64,000 nt of DNA, taken from contig WIDE01000077.1 in NCBI GenBank assembly GCA_015039315.1, positions 6,126 to 70,125 on the forward strand. Reading direction: 5' to 3'. The notes beneath the pieces were generated by a model. The model searched no databases and was not told where the DNA came from. It saw only the letters and a program-made list of their open reading frames with translations. A program made the position numbers and the translations under genes. The stretch is from Clavulina sp. PMI_390 (Eukaryota; Basidiomycota; Agaricomycetes; Cantharellales; Hydnaceae). Below are positions 1 to 13,486 of the stretch, piece by piece (the first letter of the stretch is position 1; every line of letters starts with the position of its first letter).

Positions 1-122
1 TGGAGGTTGCCTCACGATCATGATCAACCACATACCGATACACCAACTTCGGTTTGGTCATCTCATTAACAGACCATAAAATCAGCATATTCAAGCCCAA
101 TATCTAATTCATTCCGCTATGC

Positions 123-2339
123 ATGATGTTGGCGAAGGGGGCAGCATGTTTTCTTTGTCGCAAACATAAATCGGTGCGTATGTTGTCAACTATACGAAGA
201 GCAGCACCACACGTCTTTTCCGACGCCGTGAATCTGCGTGGTGATCTTAACCTCAGCACTGTCCTTCGAATCTTTGCTTCTTTGCCTCAAAGGCTGAAAT
301 TGTTTGCTCTGCTATTTCTAGAAGTGTGATGGCCTGAAGCCTTTGTGCTCGCGCTGTCAGCGTCTTGGTGCAATATGTATCTATGCCGAAGGGATCAAAA
401 GGCGTCGCCGTCAGCCAATAAATGAGGCTCTCGAGGCTCGCGCGATGGAGTTAGAATTGATCATCCACAAATTGGCTATGACCTCGGCACACAGCCTTTC
501 CTTGGCCTCAACAAAACTATTGGACAGAGTCGGACGGTTAGGAGGACTTGGGAATCCAAGTCAAGTACCTGATCCGATAAATCCAACGCAACTCCCGAAC
601 TCTTCCGCATTTCGACCTGCTGGAAAGCCCGGGGTGAGCCGAAGTCGGGGAAAGCTAGACCTCAACATCACCACGAAGGGTGATCATTTTGCCGTTTTAG
701 AAGATCTTGCACGCCAACTGGGGCTTTTTCAGCTAGACCAATTGCAAGTACTACCAGCGTCATTATCTCTCGAACTGTACGTGCATTGCTCCGGTGCAGG
801 AGCTGAAGGGAATTGAAAGTTGATATTTTTTTTGGCATAGTGTCACCCTATTCTTACCCCATCGCTTGAGTTTTACTTTCTTCATGGATTTAGACCAGTT
901 TTTTCGCCGCCTATCTCTTCCTCCCTCAGACCCAGAATCCATCCACCCCTGTTTATTGAACGCATGCTACCTCGGTGCATGCGGAAGTAATCGAGGAAGT
1001 TTGACAGCATTCCAGCCCTACTTTGTGCAGCGAACCCGTTACTTCCTTCAGCAATCTCTGATGTTTGCTGACCGCACAAATCACTTCTTGTGGGCTAGCG
1101 TTATCCTGGCGAGTTTCTTCACAAGAGAACGACGACTAGTGGAGGCCTTGACAGTTGTGGGTGCAACAACGTGCTTTGCACTAGCATGTGGTTTAAACCT
1201 CCCAGGAGATCCCTTTATGCAGTGGGAGAATTCTTCTTCGTATGTGAGCGAATATCTTCTGCCTCCTCCCAAGTGTAGCGCCGAGGCGGACGAACGTATT
1301 CGACTGGCACACTCGATCTATATCATGGGCCAAGCCCTGCCGGTGCTGTGCGGGCATCCGCCTATATTTAATCACGACAATCGGTGGGCCCCTATGCTAG
1401 AGAAGGTCGCGCTCAAGCCCCATGATGGCAAGGTGTGTATATATCACGTCAAAATGTACTGGGTAATGAAGAAGTTTGTAGGTCTCTATCACCGTTGACG
1501 GCCAACGTCGGACAGAAATGAATGTTAAACTCGTAGTCTCAAAAGTTTTTGAACGGGTGAACAGATTTGCGCTGACGGTCGCCCGTAAGTCAGTTCCACC
1601 AGTTTTGGCATGATTATCTGCATTCACCCTCTTCCCATCGCCTAGCAAACGGATATTATGATCTAGAAGAGGAGTATGTGTCCATAGAGCCTCATATTTA
1701 TGAATCTCTCCCTCGACTTTCTGAACATGGCACACAGCCTCTTGAAGCCTTCAATGCCTTCAATGCACCTGCGACGTTCTACGGAAGCGGAATCATACTA
1801 TATAGCTTGCGGGCAAGGAGAGACCCAACCGCAAAAGAAAGGATGCTTAAGTGTATCCGAGCGCTCGCGAGCATTTGCGAGAACATCCGAGCTCATGGAG
1901 GCCGCAATAAGGTGCAGCTTGGCTTAGCTGATGGAGTGAGTGTATATTACCTAAGTCTGATGAGTCGACGATAATGATCAGCGCGGCCCTAGCTCCACAT
2001 CATGACCGCAGTCCGTATCGTTAGTTGCGAACTCCAGTGGTCTACGGCAAGAGGAGACTCGGCACTATCAGTCGACTATTGCTATACCATCGAATTACTC
2101 CTTGACTTCCTCGACAATATCATGCTACGCTTCCCTGCATGGGGTAAGTGTCGACTGCACAATAGGATTCTATAAAGTTACAACTGACGCTATCCGCTCC
2201 CTAATTTCCAGCCGTTACTCTTGTTCCTCTGAAGGGTAGTCTCACTACTGCTGTAAACTCTTCAATATTGTTAGGCCAGCGTGGTCCTGGTGAGTATGCG
2301 TTTAATTTACATGAGGGTAATAGTCTTCAGCCTATCTGA
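123..2339 (+). CDS. Zn2Cys6 fungal transcription factor, paralogue 1
   Basis: Nuclear DNA-binding regulator. The zinc cluster is split by an intron. Exon 1 (123-173) encodes CFLCRKHKS and exon 2 starts at 322 with KCDGLKPLCSRC, giving the spacing C-x2-C-x6-C-x6-C-x2-C-x6-C, followed by a basic KRRRR stretch and a short helical linker. A second large exon (about 870-1433) holds the fungal-specific factor domain, including HPCLLNACYLGAC and HFLWASVILA. Later exons near 1660-1936 and 2010-2143 match the C-terminal parts of the two paralogues at 58.6-63.4 kb (compare LLLDFLDNIMLRFPAWG). The last exon probably ends at the TGA at 2337-2339. That end and the exon near 1500-1590 are the least certain parts. 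No targets can be read from the sequence. Confidence 0.8.
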
Positions 2340-2528
2340 CAATACTTCATGATAGTGAAAGCTCGGCATTAGTAGCTTGTATATCCCATAGCCTTATCAT
2401 GTTACACTAGACATTCACTATAAAGAACTTACCTCGGGATTATTTCAGGATGTCATGAAGGGATGAATACAACGGAGGCTCCTTGTCAATGATCGTATGT
2501 CGTAGACGCGCGTCTTAAGATGACCGAG

Positions 2529-5500
2529 CTATGGATCGTTGCTGGCAGGCTCTTCGTCGCGCTCGACATTGTTCCCTATGGTTTTTGTTCCATCGTAAAT
2601 ACCATCCATGCCTGGAGACTGATCCAGCCCAGCATTAACTTCATGCTCTCCATGTCGAAGAAGGGTGTCCCTGCATAGCGGCATATGACGGTGGTTAAAT
2701 GGCTTGTCAGGGCTGGAACCGGTGTCCCCACATTCCGCCATGAGCTCTTCATATCGTTCGACTCCCCGCCTGATGATCTCCTCCTCGTTTGAGAAATACC
2801 CCCAGAGGTCCAAGACGGGAAGATCAGCCCACCGCGGTAGCTGCTCATCAGGGAGGTCCACAAGGGAGATCTTCCGATGTTGCAATGGGGATGAACCACG
2901 ACGGTCAGGCTCAGACTCATCTCGGCGTCCAAGCTGGGTCAAGTATCCCAAGGTTTCTGAAGAAAAGGTAGGAGGATAGGGAAGCTCCATCAGGGGCAAT
3001 GCGAATTGAGCTCGCTTGCGCTCAAATTCTCTTTCCTCCTCAGTCGTTGTCGTGGTGCCTGCGGTACTATCGCCGATAGTCGATGACCTCTTCCCCTTTC
3101 CACGCGAATGGACGTGCACATGGACGCCCACCTCCAAATGGTTGGTCGACAGTGCCGTCCAACCCTCAAAGTTGGGATACAGCATCACGAGTCCATGTAG
3201 GAATGCATACTCATTAAAGAACTTCTTCCAGGAGCGGGACCACCTATTCGAGCGGATACGATCGAATGGTGCAATGATATGCGTCGAGATGGGATGGGTG
3301 CGCTCTGAGAGACGATCAATAATGAATTCGTGGAATGCGGACCAGTGTTGAGGGAAGTAGACTGCGCCCCAACTACATGGTATTTGAGAGAGGTAAGGAG
3401 TCGTGGGTAAGTATGATGAGTGAGAGACAGATGAGAAGAGAGTAGAGGCAGAAAAGGGCTCGCGGCCATGAGGGCGCAGCTCAATTGATTTCTGCTGGTA
3501 CAAGGATATACCAAACAGACGCTCGGAATAAGGCGCTTCAGAGCCATATCTACCAACAGGTCGAAAGAAAACAACACCGCATTAGCTATATCTGGGTGTC
3601 CAGGATGATGCACTCTCAGCCGCACGGACCTATACTTTAGCACATTCATCTTTGCCCATGCATAAAACATTGGAGACACCTCTACATCATCCTCCAATAG
3701 TAAACCATATGAATCATTCCCTGATGGATACCAAGATTCCACGATTGCAGGAAGAAGGCCGCCCAAAATCACCCTATGCCTTACGGAGAGCTTGCCTCGC
3801 CCATGCTTCGCCTCCCAGACCGTTGCAAATCCACGTACTTGGTCCTGCGTCCATGGGTCCGCGGTTTGCTCCACGTTGATGTGCAGACTTACGGAATCGC
3901 CGAGATAGATGGCTGATCTGACTGAGCGAAGAAGCCGTGCGAGCGATGCAGGGCGGTCGTTGGTGATGATCACGAGGTCGATAGTCGGAACGTGCCAGTC
4001 TAGTACCCCGGGGACTCATGAGTACTCATCATTCGCTAGACCAATTTATCCTTGTTCAAGGAGATAATGCGAAGCACCACTTACGTTTCCACTCTTCGAC
4101 TCCCAGCATCCCCGTCCATTCCATGTATCCCAGTTCTTCAGCGGGAAGCCATACTATCTCAGGCTTCGCAAGCGGCGGGTGCCTCCACTCATCCATTTCC
4201 AGCACTCCCAGCTCGACCACTTTACGCGCTACCTCGTGGTGCGCCACCGCAAGTATGACGTCACAGCCGAGCGCCTTGGAGCGGAGCCAGCCCTCGAGAC
4301 TAGTGTATCCTGTATCTTCCGTAGTGCTAGAGTGAGAATCGATTGGTGCTTGAGCTTGGTGGTCAGACAAAGAGTCGAAATGTAGATGACAGCCATCGAG
4401 CAGGTCAAAACTGCTACTGCCAAGCCCATCGTGAGCAAAGGACTCTCCGTACACTAGAATATGCAAAGCGTGGGGTAGTCGAGCGCTCCTACATAGAGCC
4501 GGCGAGAACGCAACTAGTTCGTCGAAGGATGGGAGAAGCACCACGATTGTTCCGTATGTGTTGAGCGAGGCCCACGGCACAAATTGCCGTTTATCAATAC
4601 GGTGGAATGAGTTATAGAGCGAGCTTTCTTGACGTGATGGAGCATCGCCGGCGTTAATATCCGTTTTGTGGCTGCCGTTCGAGGTTCGGGTAGTAACAGC
4701 CTCCTGCAAAGCAGCTGGGCACCAACCCTCGGCTACATCGGGGCGATCCCAGCCTACAACCAGTCCACCAGCAGCATCGAAGTCTTCATACCGCAGGCCG
4801 GTGCTTCCCTCAGCACTGTCACCTCCACCCCCTCGAGAGTCCCAAGAGAAGTTGTCATTCTGAAAAGCTGGCGCCATACCTCCACCTAACGGCGCCATCA
4901 TGGCGAACCTCAAGCCCAACGCAGCCCATACTCCCATTCTCTGGCGGTAATCCAGCGTCTGCTCCGCTCGCAAAAGCATACTCCTACGAACGACGAATGG
5001 AGGAACAAGAAATGCTGCGAGCGCCGGGGAGCTACCACCACCTGACCCTCCGACGCCCCCGCCCATCGGCTTCGAAATACACTTAGCCCCACCTGGAGAG
5101 AGCACGACGCCCCTCGGGCCAAATGGTACTTCCAGTTCACGAAAAACCGCAGGAGGCGGATGATGCAAGAGGGTAATCACACTCAACGACAACTTCTCCA
5201 CACCCTCTTCATCCAGCACGAGCACCCAGTCCGTCCCTACTCTAGCAGCAGCATGCATAACACTCAAATCCATCCTACTCTTCTTCTTGGCTTCGTCGTC
5301 ATGTTGTGATGGTTCGAGGTGCGCGACACGGACAAAGGTCTCGTCTCGTAGTGTGAATTTCGAGATTATCCGCAGCGCGAGGCGTGCAGACGAAGAGTTT
5401 GGACAAATGAATATAGTTGGGTGGTTTTGAGCGCCATTACCGGAGATATGGCGCGTGATGAGAGAGTACAAGATGCGAGGGAGCGAGGATACGATGTCCG

Positions 5501-6122
5501 TTGAGGGGCATGGGAGGATAATAGATAGCGATGTGGAGTGAGTCAACGAAGTTAATTCATCCGGCAAGATCGCAAGAGGAATATTTAGGGGGCGGGGAAG
5601 GATCTCTTCGTCTTGGAGTGCAGTGTGTTTCAAGCGAGTTGAGGAAATGTCACGCTTCGGCGTTAGGTAAGAAGCATAGTACGGCGTAGACACGTTGTAG
5701 GTGCTTTGCTGGCGAGGATCGGAGCCGACATCTAGCACGCGGTGTTGTCCAGTCGTATTACCCATGAGATACCACGTTGTGGCCCAGAGGAGCAGTAACC
5801 CAATTGCAAGTGTGCTCTTCCCGAATCGGCTGCTGGTAGTGAGACCATTGCCGAATGTCAACCAGGATCGGCTAGTCTGTGCTCGAGGCTGTGAATTTAT
5901 GGCGTAATTTCGATCCCCTGAGAACAGAAAATCATTAGCAGGTGTTGCATGAGGCTGGGGCTCGACGATCGTGTTCGTTGAGGACGAGGGGCCGTGAGAG
6001 ATAAGAGGGGAGCGATAGGTGAGAGACGGAGTAAAAGGCGAGAAGGGCGCCACACGCGGAGATGATATTGATCGTCTGCGAAGGGGGCGTGGCTCTCTGC
6101 TGCCTGCATATTCCGACTGCAT
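2529..6122 (-). CDS. Membrane-anchored GT2-like glycosyltransferase
   Basis: Probable type II membrane glycosyltransferase of the secretory pathway; donor and acceptor unknown. Exon 1 (6122-4085) encodes a Ser/Arg-rich cytosolic N-terminus, one membrane segment (STLAIGLLLLWATTWYLMG) and a long first region that resembles a degenerate glycosyltransferase fold (SLSIILPCPSTDIVSSLPRI, DWVLVLDEEG). An intron with GTAAGT donor and TAG acceptor covers 4000-4084. Exon 2 opens with DLVIITNDRPASLARLLRSV, the usual GT2 nucleotide-binding start, and carries the acidic LLLEDDVEVSP, a DxD-like metal site. A second intron near 3530-3560 leads into FGISLYQQ and the C-terminal half, which ends at 2529. The ATG at 6122 is preferred over one at 6236 because the upstream stretch has no conserved look. 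Total is about 1,150 residues. Confidence 0.75.
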
Positions 6123-6777
6123 CTTGGGAGAGAGCCCAGGGAAATGGCGCGCAACTAATAGAGCCAAACAACGCGTGCACTGTATTCCCACTATACACAC
6201 CAGAGTTGGTTGTATTCGGACAACCCTGATTCTCAAGAAAATCGCAAAGAGGTGTTATCAATAGTTGTATTGATTCCGCTTGTTAGGCTACCTCTCGCCG
6301 ACAATCGTAGCAACATGCTAATATATATCATTGGGGGGCGCGACCGAAAATCCAAGGCCGACGGCGGCGCCGCGTGCGTATGGTATGGTTTCTGATGGAG
6401 CGCATTTCCCCGTGCTATTTAGCCGGTGACCATTCTAATCCTATGACTTCACAAGCGCATTTAGGGATAGGGCAAAGAGGCGAGGCGAATAGCAGCTGCA
6501 ACAGGGGCGGCACGCAACAGCACCCCCGTTTACTGTGCACTGTGCTGCACCCACGTAAATTTATAAACACAGCAGTAATAAGATGGACGGAAATTCTCGT
6601 ATCTATAATAACGAGAAGCGATATTATCGCCCACTGTAACAGTGTCCTGCAACAGCCAAGGCTCTCCTGAGGCCTTTAGCAGGTTATTCTTTTTACTTAC
6701 AGTTGTTTGGGTGTGCGTCAATCCCTGTCGCCTTCGACCCCCCATCAGTACATGAGTTCACACCCTCCCCTAGTGGC
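6123..6777. other. Divergent intergenic region
   Basis: This holds the 5' regions of the leftward glycosyltransferase and the rightward coiled-coil gene. I see no credible coding exon, only short ORFs. A CT-rich stretch ends in an acag at about 6699-6702, which could be the end of a 5'-UTR intron. Confidence 0.5.
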
Positions 6778-8901
6778 ATGTCCATGACGATCTCTCCAGC
6801 CACCTCCCTATCCCCGAGTCATGCGCCCAACAGCCGTGGAGAAGAAGTCTTCGGCACGTTTGAGTATGAGGAAGAGCCAATTGCCAATCGGCTGGTCTCC
6901 AAACTTGAACAGGTGATGATCACCCTTGATAAACTCGTATGGAAAGGTAAGAATGGGAGTGCTGAATCTTTATCTCCAGCTCCGTAACGAAAAGAATCAA
7001 CGGGAGAACGGGTTCGAGGCTGAAAGCCCAACCCAGGGCCATCCAGTGTCTCGCCAGATAGCCACCCGGCGGCAAGTGCAAAACGATGCATCGTCTATAG
7101 CAGGGCCATCCGGGTCGTCGTCTTCTTCGAGAATACAGCCAAGGAATGGGCATCCTTTGTCGCCTGGGTCACTCAGGCATCAATCTATGACGCCAATACA
7201 GGGTGCTCCAGACTCGAGCTCGAGCACAATCCTAGAGGCATTGCGGAGAGAAAATGACACGTTGAGAAGAAGATTGTGAGTGTTGTCAATTTGCTCTTCC
7301 TACACGCTATCTTAATAGATCATTTCCAGAACTGAGACTGAGCGAGATTACAACCGAGTGACTCGAATGAACGACATCTATCGAGAAGAACTCATACAAC
7401 ATCGCACACGTGTGAGTCACTCTCTTTCTTCTGCGCGCTAGGAACTATCTTAAAATTTCTTCTCGGATTTTAGCTTGGTCTACCTGTGGACAGTTTAATA
7501 GGCTTGACGGGCCCAAGCGTAACCACCTCCCCTGCCGAATCATTTTCGCAACCACATCATCTTCGTCGAGATGACTCGTCAAACACCCTAGATTCCTACT
7601 CTGTGTCCCGTCATCCTACATCTTCAACCTTACAACAGCCTAATCGTCGGTCTCCTTCCCGATCACCCAATTCATCGTCCTCATCCTCCCCAGAACCTCA
7701 ACAACACCCGTCTAGTCCACCGAACCGAGCTACGGGAGCCACACCTATTCCCATTCATCCCCATCCCGCCACAGCACTCACGGCTATCACCACGTCAACT
7801 ATGCCGCCTGCTATGGGCTTGCCCATACCCCGATCGAATTCTGGCATTCAAGCCCAACGGTCGCATCCGATAATGCTATCCTCAACTTCCTCCTCGGCAT
7901 CAACCGAGGCGTCAACCACCACCACATCCCCAACTTCATCTGCTCCCCCATCACCCTTCACATTTTCACCTCCTGTCGGAATAACGTTCCGCACTAACGG
8001 GCGGAGTCGGGATCGTGATTGGGAAAGGGATCACGATCGTGGATCATCGACGAGGGGGCGGACATTCTCCGATGCGCACCACCACAGGAACAGCCAGCCC
8101 CACTCGTACGCTTCTTATTCGCAAGGCATGGCTTTTTCAAATGGAACTCAGCTCACCACACCATCATCGAATCCGTCACCCAATGGTATCAATCTCCCGA
8201 TCCCCCTAATTCAACAACAGCTGCACCAGAATCAGCACCAGCCACACCTCTTCCATCCCCTCGCAATTCATCCGAACACGCTAGGAGGCCTCGTTTGGGG
8301 AGGAGCACAACTTTCGTACCCGAGTGTGCCGCCGCCAAGCTTGTCCTCGAGCTTGGCGTCACCTATCGTCAGTCGACGAAGCTCTATGTCGGCGCATGGT
8401 GGGCCTGGAGGTGGTATACTTGCGCAGTCTACTGCCACCGCTACTGCCGTGTCTGGACCAGAATCAGGTGGTCCACCCAGCCCTGTCGTGGGTACCGGGA
8501 TGGGAGAACTAGGCATGGAAGAAGTGGTTGAGGAAGACGATGAAGAACTATGGGAGGATGAGGAAGGCCACGAAAACGACGACTACGAGGAGGACGACGA
8601 CGAGGTGGAGGGGGTGGAGGATGATGAGGATCAAACGAGCACAAGTCTCAGCCGGACTCCAGCAGCTGATCACATGAGGACCCCAACTTCCCCATTAGCT
8701 CCCGCCTCCTCTGCCTCTAGCTCTGCCTCGCCCTCAACACACCCGGGAAGAACCTCTTCGTCTGCCACGCACCGAGCGATAGAGCGGGGAGCAAGGATCG
8801 CCGAGACGGGCACTCTTCTTGGGTCTCGCCGACGAAACGGTGCTGCCGCCGGCACGAGTGCTCGCACGACAGGCGGGAGCGGCGGAGGCCGTGGCAGGTG
8901 A
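6778..8901 (+). CDS. Ser/Pro-rich protein with coiled coil and acidic tract
   Basis: Unknown function. The best model is join(6778-6912, 6980-7275, 7330-7411, 7474-8901), with all phases consistent, giving 646 residues. The start is the first in-frame ATG (MSMTISP); upstream the frame has only a TTG. Exons 2-3 encode a leucine/arginine-rich coiled coil (ILEALRRENDTLRRRL, then TETERDYNRVTRMNDIYREE) leading into LGLPVDSLIGL. The long last exon is low-complexity Ser/Thr/Pro/Gln/His-rich and has an almost uninterrupted Glu/Asp tract at about 8518-8640, then an Arg/Gly-rich tail. The coiled-coil core looks like the only structured part. A nuclear or scaffold role would be a guess. It converges with the aminopeptidase P gene. 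Confidence 0.75.
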
Positions 8902-9429
8902 GGCGAGGTGAGGTGATGATGATACACATTAGACATCTCGCGTCTCTCTCAGATTGGCAAATCAAAGCCCCAAATTTTGATGTGATCGTGCCTTTTCGTT
9001 CCTTTTTTTTGGACCGTTCTTTCCCATCTCGTACCACTATCCCTACCCATCATGGCAGCTGTGCTTGTGCTTCTTTTTATCCCTTTTTTGCGTTCGTTCT
9101 CTCTATCATCTTTTCTGTTCTTCCTGCCTGCTACCGTATACGCATTATAATTCCTCTATTGCCCCGGGCAATGCGCGTTCGTGCCGTGTCCGCTTTGGGC
9201 CCTGCTTGCATTGCTTTGATTGTTCTATCCTTTCCCTCGTGTTCAACCGTAGTTTAGTCATACTCGCAACATACCGTTTTTTGTATACTTAATGCATACT
9301 ATTTGATTTCTTCCTCACTGAACGTGAACGTATGAGAAGTTACAGAAGGGGTTGTCCCTCCAAATGTCTATAGTCTTCGTAAAAAGCGCTTGATATTTTC
9401 TCGTCGCTTTCCATGCCCTCCCCACCAGA
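8902..9429. other. Convergent 3' intergenic region
   Basis: This lies between the ends of two convergent genes and is T-rich on the plus strand. It should contain both 3'-UTRs. No supported gene. Confidence 0.5.
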
Positions 9430-12400
9430 TCAAATGGCTGCGCACTCCCTCTCAAGCCAAGACAACGCACGCGCATCCTCATACTTACCTCCAGGAGCGA
9501 GGAGCGGCTTCACCTTCTCAAGCACCTCAGCGTGGTACGCGTTAATCCATTCGAGCTCCGGCTTGGTCAGTAGTGATTTGTCGATCAGCTTGGTGTGGAT
9601 TGGGCACTGGATTGGTGACATTGGTATCGCCGTAGCGGGGTGGTTCACGTCGAAGACAGTATTCGGTGGTGAGAGAGATGACAAGCGGGCAAGTTTTTAG
9701 ACTGCGGCGGGCGAGGCGCATCTCAGGGAGTAAAAGAGGAAAGACTCACCATGGTAAAGTGCTCGAATCCGAAATAGCCACGCTCGTCAAAGCAGTATGG
9801 TGTCTCTGCCTTCTTCACAATGCATACATTCTCGATCCGGATCCCGAACTTGCCATCTTCATAGTACCCCGGCTCTAGGGAAAGAGAGAACGATGAGAAG
9901 GAGTTCGGACCGAGTCAAGTAGATACAGTTGTTGACGTTGTGAGTGGACAAGATAACATACCGTTCGAGAGAACCATGCCAGGCTTCAGGGAAGTATCAT
10001 TATACGCGATACGGGTGCCAATCCCTTAAGAAGAACAACCATTGAGAGTAGAGTGGAAGGTATCAGTGGTAGATATATTGAACATCAGGGAGGTAGTGAC
10101 CTTGTGGTCCCTCATGAACATTCAGGAAATGGCCCACGCCATGACCGGTCCCGTGCCTTTTCAGTGTTGGTCGCTCAAAATTGAGGGGGAAGGAATGGTA
10201 TCTCGTGAACCTACCTGTAATCTAAAGAGGAGTGGTCAATAGGGTGGGTAAGAACATAGAACAATATCGCCGCTCACCTAGTCCATCCTGCCAAAGCGCT
10301 CGGCGAGCAAAAGAATCGCTGAAATATGCGAAACATCCCAGTGTTAGTGCCGACGTCTATTAGGATGTGATCAACGAAATGAATCTCGAGCCTCACATGA
10401 TATACCCCGTGGTCCCTATTGACGAAGCAAACAACCGATATTCAGCCTGATATTTGGACACGTCGGGCCGCAATGAAGGCAGAAAATGTGGGAGGCGGTG
10501 AGGAACTTGAAGATTACTCGCCTCCTGGGAAGACCGCTGTGTCGATAGATATATGGCCCTGAACGACTCGGGTGAAGGCTCGAACTTCTTTCTCCGAAGG
10601 AGTACCGAAATGCTGAACAAACACGAAATGATAGTAAATCAGTTCATCACAGATGCTGACTAGATGGAATAGTTCAAGTTTGCAAGCATACATACCCAAG
10701 TGCGAGTCGTATCTGTCGTCCCATCCTGGAACTGGGCTACAAGCTCGGGGATTAGTAGGAGTAAATGTGTCCTAGATCCATATCAAAACCAACCTCCACT
10801 ATCACAAAGGTACATCTTCGGGTAGTAAGAGGTTAGATTGCATTCGACCAGCGAACTGAATTGAGAGGCCCGATCCCCACCTCATCACGTTGAATGATAG
10901 CAGAACCCTTCGCAAGAGGTCCATAGTGGATGATCGCTAAGCCGAAACAGCTCACCGTCAGCTAATGGTCCCAGGCGAAGCATCCCAGGGCTCAGGGTCG
11001 AACATGACGCACCTCCGTTGGGTCCAGTAGATGAGATGGTGGGGAATGACAAGCCCATGAATAGATCCAGTTTCCTGGAACCAGAAGTACGTCAGAGAAC
11101 GAGGACTGAGAGGACAAACCTCGCGGGTAGCAAAGGAAAAACTCTACGCACGAGCGATACTCCTCAAGCTTGAGTGCGGCATCATACTCGTTGAGCTCTA
11201 CCCCTTGAGCGAGCTGCTCCTCCAGCCACGCGAAATATCGCACCTGACATAAGGGAGAGGGTCAGGGTAAAAGCCCTGAGCTAATCAAACGGAATATACA
11301 AACCAGCGCTGCGCCATCACGGATATGGCTCTGTCTAAAGCCTTCAGTCTCAACCTCATTCTTGATGGCCTTAGCCTCAGCGATCGGGGAAACAGTGATC
11401 AACACATTGTCCTACAACCGGAGAATTCAGCAAAAACGTCGGAGGATCAGAATAGGGACTATTGATCAACACACCTGACCCAGCGTCTCCACTAGCTTCC
11501 AGCTAGCTTGCTTCGCAGCCACGACCTTCTACGGAACATAGGGGAGGTTAATGGACGCTGAAACCTTGGGTCCTTTAGATGAGACGGGCTAACCTTGTTG
11601 TCCATACCAGTGAGGGAGTCTCGCAAGCTTTCTACATGACTGAAGATTGCATCGTATGGCTGGATCTCAACAAGAGACCCAAGATGTTGTCGGACCTCGG
11701 GCCCAATCTGGGCGTCGTTCATAAACAGGGTTGCCTTGTCCATCGTCACGATGGCGTACGCGAAGAGGACTATTAGGGAAGATTTTGAGTATCACAAAGA
11801 ATAGGGTATTAGTCCTAAAACGAACCAGGGTTATAGTCGATGTCATTGGCTCGCAAATTGAAAAGCCAGGCAATCTCATCAAGCATGCTGACGACAATAG
11901 CGCTAGCCTTCAACTCTGTCAATCGAGAGCGAAGCTCTTTCAGTTTGTTCTCAGTCGATTTACCTGTCAGATATATCTGAGCATGATTGCGGGAGTAATA
12001 GAGAAACGCGCTGCAATACCGGAATATTTGACATCGAGGGGCTTGACCTGCGTCGCTGGACGCTCTGGCCTCGCTTCCCCGCGAACTATGTCAACGAGGT
12101 TCTCCATTACTGGGACTAGGGTTGATTTTGTAGGCTCGAGTCGTTTGATTAAGCTATTAGCCTCGCCTTGAGGAGAGCGAACACGATATTTGAGGGGTCA
12201 GTCAGCCTTCCACTAATATACCAGGTAAAACAAATCCCAAAAAGAAACAAAATCTCACTGGCAGATAATACTGTGGGATCGATGCCGATCCGGCTGCCCG
12301 AGTCCAAATGCTAAAAGGGGAAAATAAGCGTTGGCGACACCCCGTATCGTCATCCCATAGAGTTGCCCCGACCCAGGATTGTATTATTGGGGAAGGAAGC

Positions 12401-13148
12401 ACCGCAACACGGTAGATAGAAAATCGCGCAAAGAACAGCGAAAGTAGATCATTATGTTGAGCAAGACAATCGATGGCCTCCCGCAGTAGTGGATGTTCAG
12501 TAGGTCAAACTGAATCAGGCCGACTCACCTTCTCTAGATAATCTTGCCAGGTAGGAACATCTTTCAACCCGACCTTTTGCAGATTCCAGCTAGTACTCAA
12601 TTGTCGGGATGCCTGCAGATGATAGCGACCATCTGTGAACAGTTGGGCTTTGCCCACGATTGGAATAATGGCAACTCCTGCGCTTCCTGTAAAGCCGGTG
12701 ATGTACTCTCGTCGAGCATCACAGTCCGCAATATACTCGGACGAATGGGCATCTTCGGATGGCACAACGCTAAGATCAAGAACATTGAGATCGGAGTGAC
12801 ATGACACAAGAGTCAGAAATGATGGTAGGAATGCAGATAGATGGTTATAAGCAGTGAACTATGAGTTTGGTGGTAGCGGATGGACACGTACTAGGCTTGA
12901 ATGTTCCTCTCTGGCTGACGCATCAGCGCTCGAAGGGCCGCAAGCCTCTCTGTTGTATCGACAGACTCCATGTCGTCAGTAGATGCGAGCCCGCTAGTAG
13001 CAGGTGACCTGTTGGCGAAGTTTGTCGAGAATCCGCGTTTTGAGAGATGTCGAGACGCCCAGTTTTGCGAGACGATGGGTGGTGTACGGATCGCCCGGCG
13101 TTGAAGGAACGACTCAGCGCACGCGACCCAATGATGACGAACGAACAT
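9430..13148 (-). CDS. AMPP: Xaa-Pro aminopeptidase P (M24B)
   Basis: Removes N-terminal residues that precede proline; a two-metal enzyme. The first exon (13148-12891) encodes an Arg/Ser/Ala-rich leader that looks like a mitochondrial presequence, then TTERLAALRALM. It splices to YVVPSEDAHSSEYIADCDAR and FTGSAGVAIIP (creatinase N domain). About a dozen short introns split the rest. The M24 metal ligands are visible: YLCDSGG and QDGTTDTTRTW (two Asp), HGTGHGVGHFLNVHEGPQG near 10115-10170 (His), MVLSNEPGYYEDG (Glu) and FGIRIENV (Glu). The C-terminus ends in SWLERECAAI before the stop at 9430, as in full-length AMPP. All five ligand positions are present, so the enzyme should be active. Possible alternative starts downstream of the leader would give a cytosolic form. 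Confidence 0.9.
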
Positions 13149-13486
13149 TCAATCCCCGCCACTTGTGGCCTCTCAGCTCAATATAAAAAAGGCTTCGTTG
13201 ATCACAACAAACAAACAGACAAACATGCTTCTCTGACAGCAAGCGACACGATTGGCGAAATGGGGGTCATGAGGAACTCGGGTTGATGGGTGCATGACCC
13301 GTCATTAGAAGCGCAGTTATACGTATGTGTGTTACAATACAAAATCTATGACAAACGACCGCCAAGCTGGCACAAATTCAGTCATACAAACTCACAAATG
13401 AGCAAAGTATGAAGAGGAAGCCTCGGGGCTTTCAAGACCCGCAACGAAAGAAAAGAGAAAGCCCGATACATCTAACCAGCGGAATT

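Noticed and set aside
6913..6979. Shorter 33-nt intron (6947-6979) in the coiled-coil gene
   Set aside because: It leaves the frame unchanged and runs into TAA at once; the 67-nt intron from 6913 restores the coiled-coil frame.
8268..8644. Reverse-strand ORFs opposite the Ser-rich exon
   Set aside because: Shadows of low-complexity, GC-rich coding sequence; no domain and no splice context.
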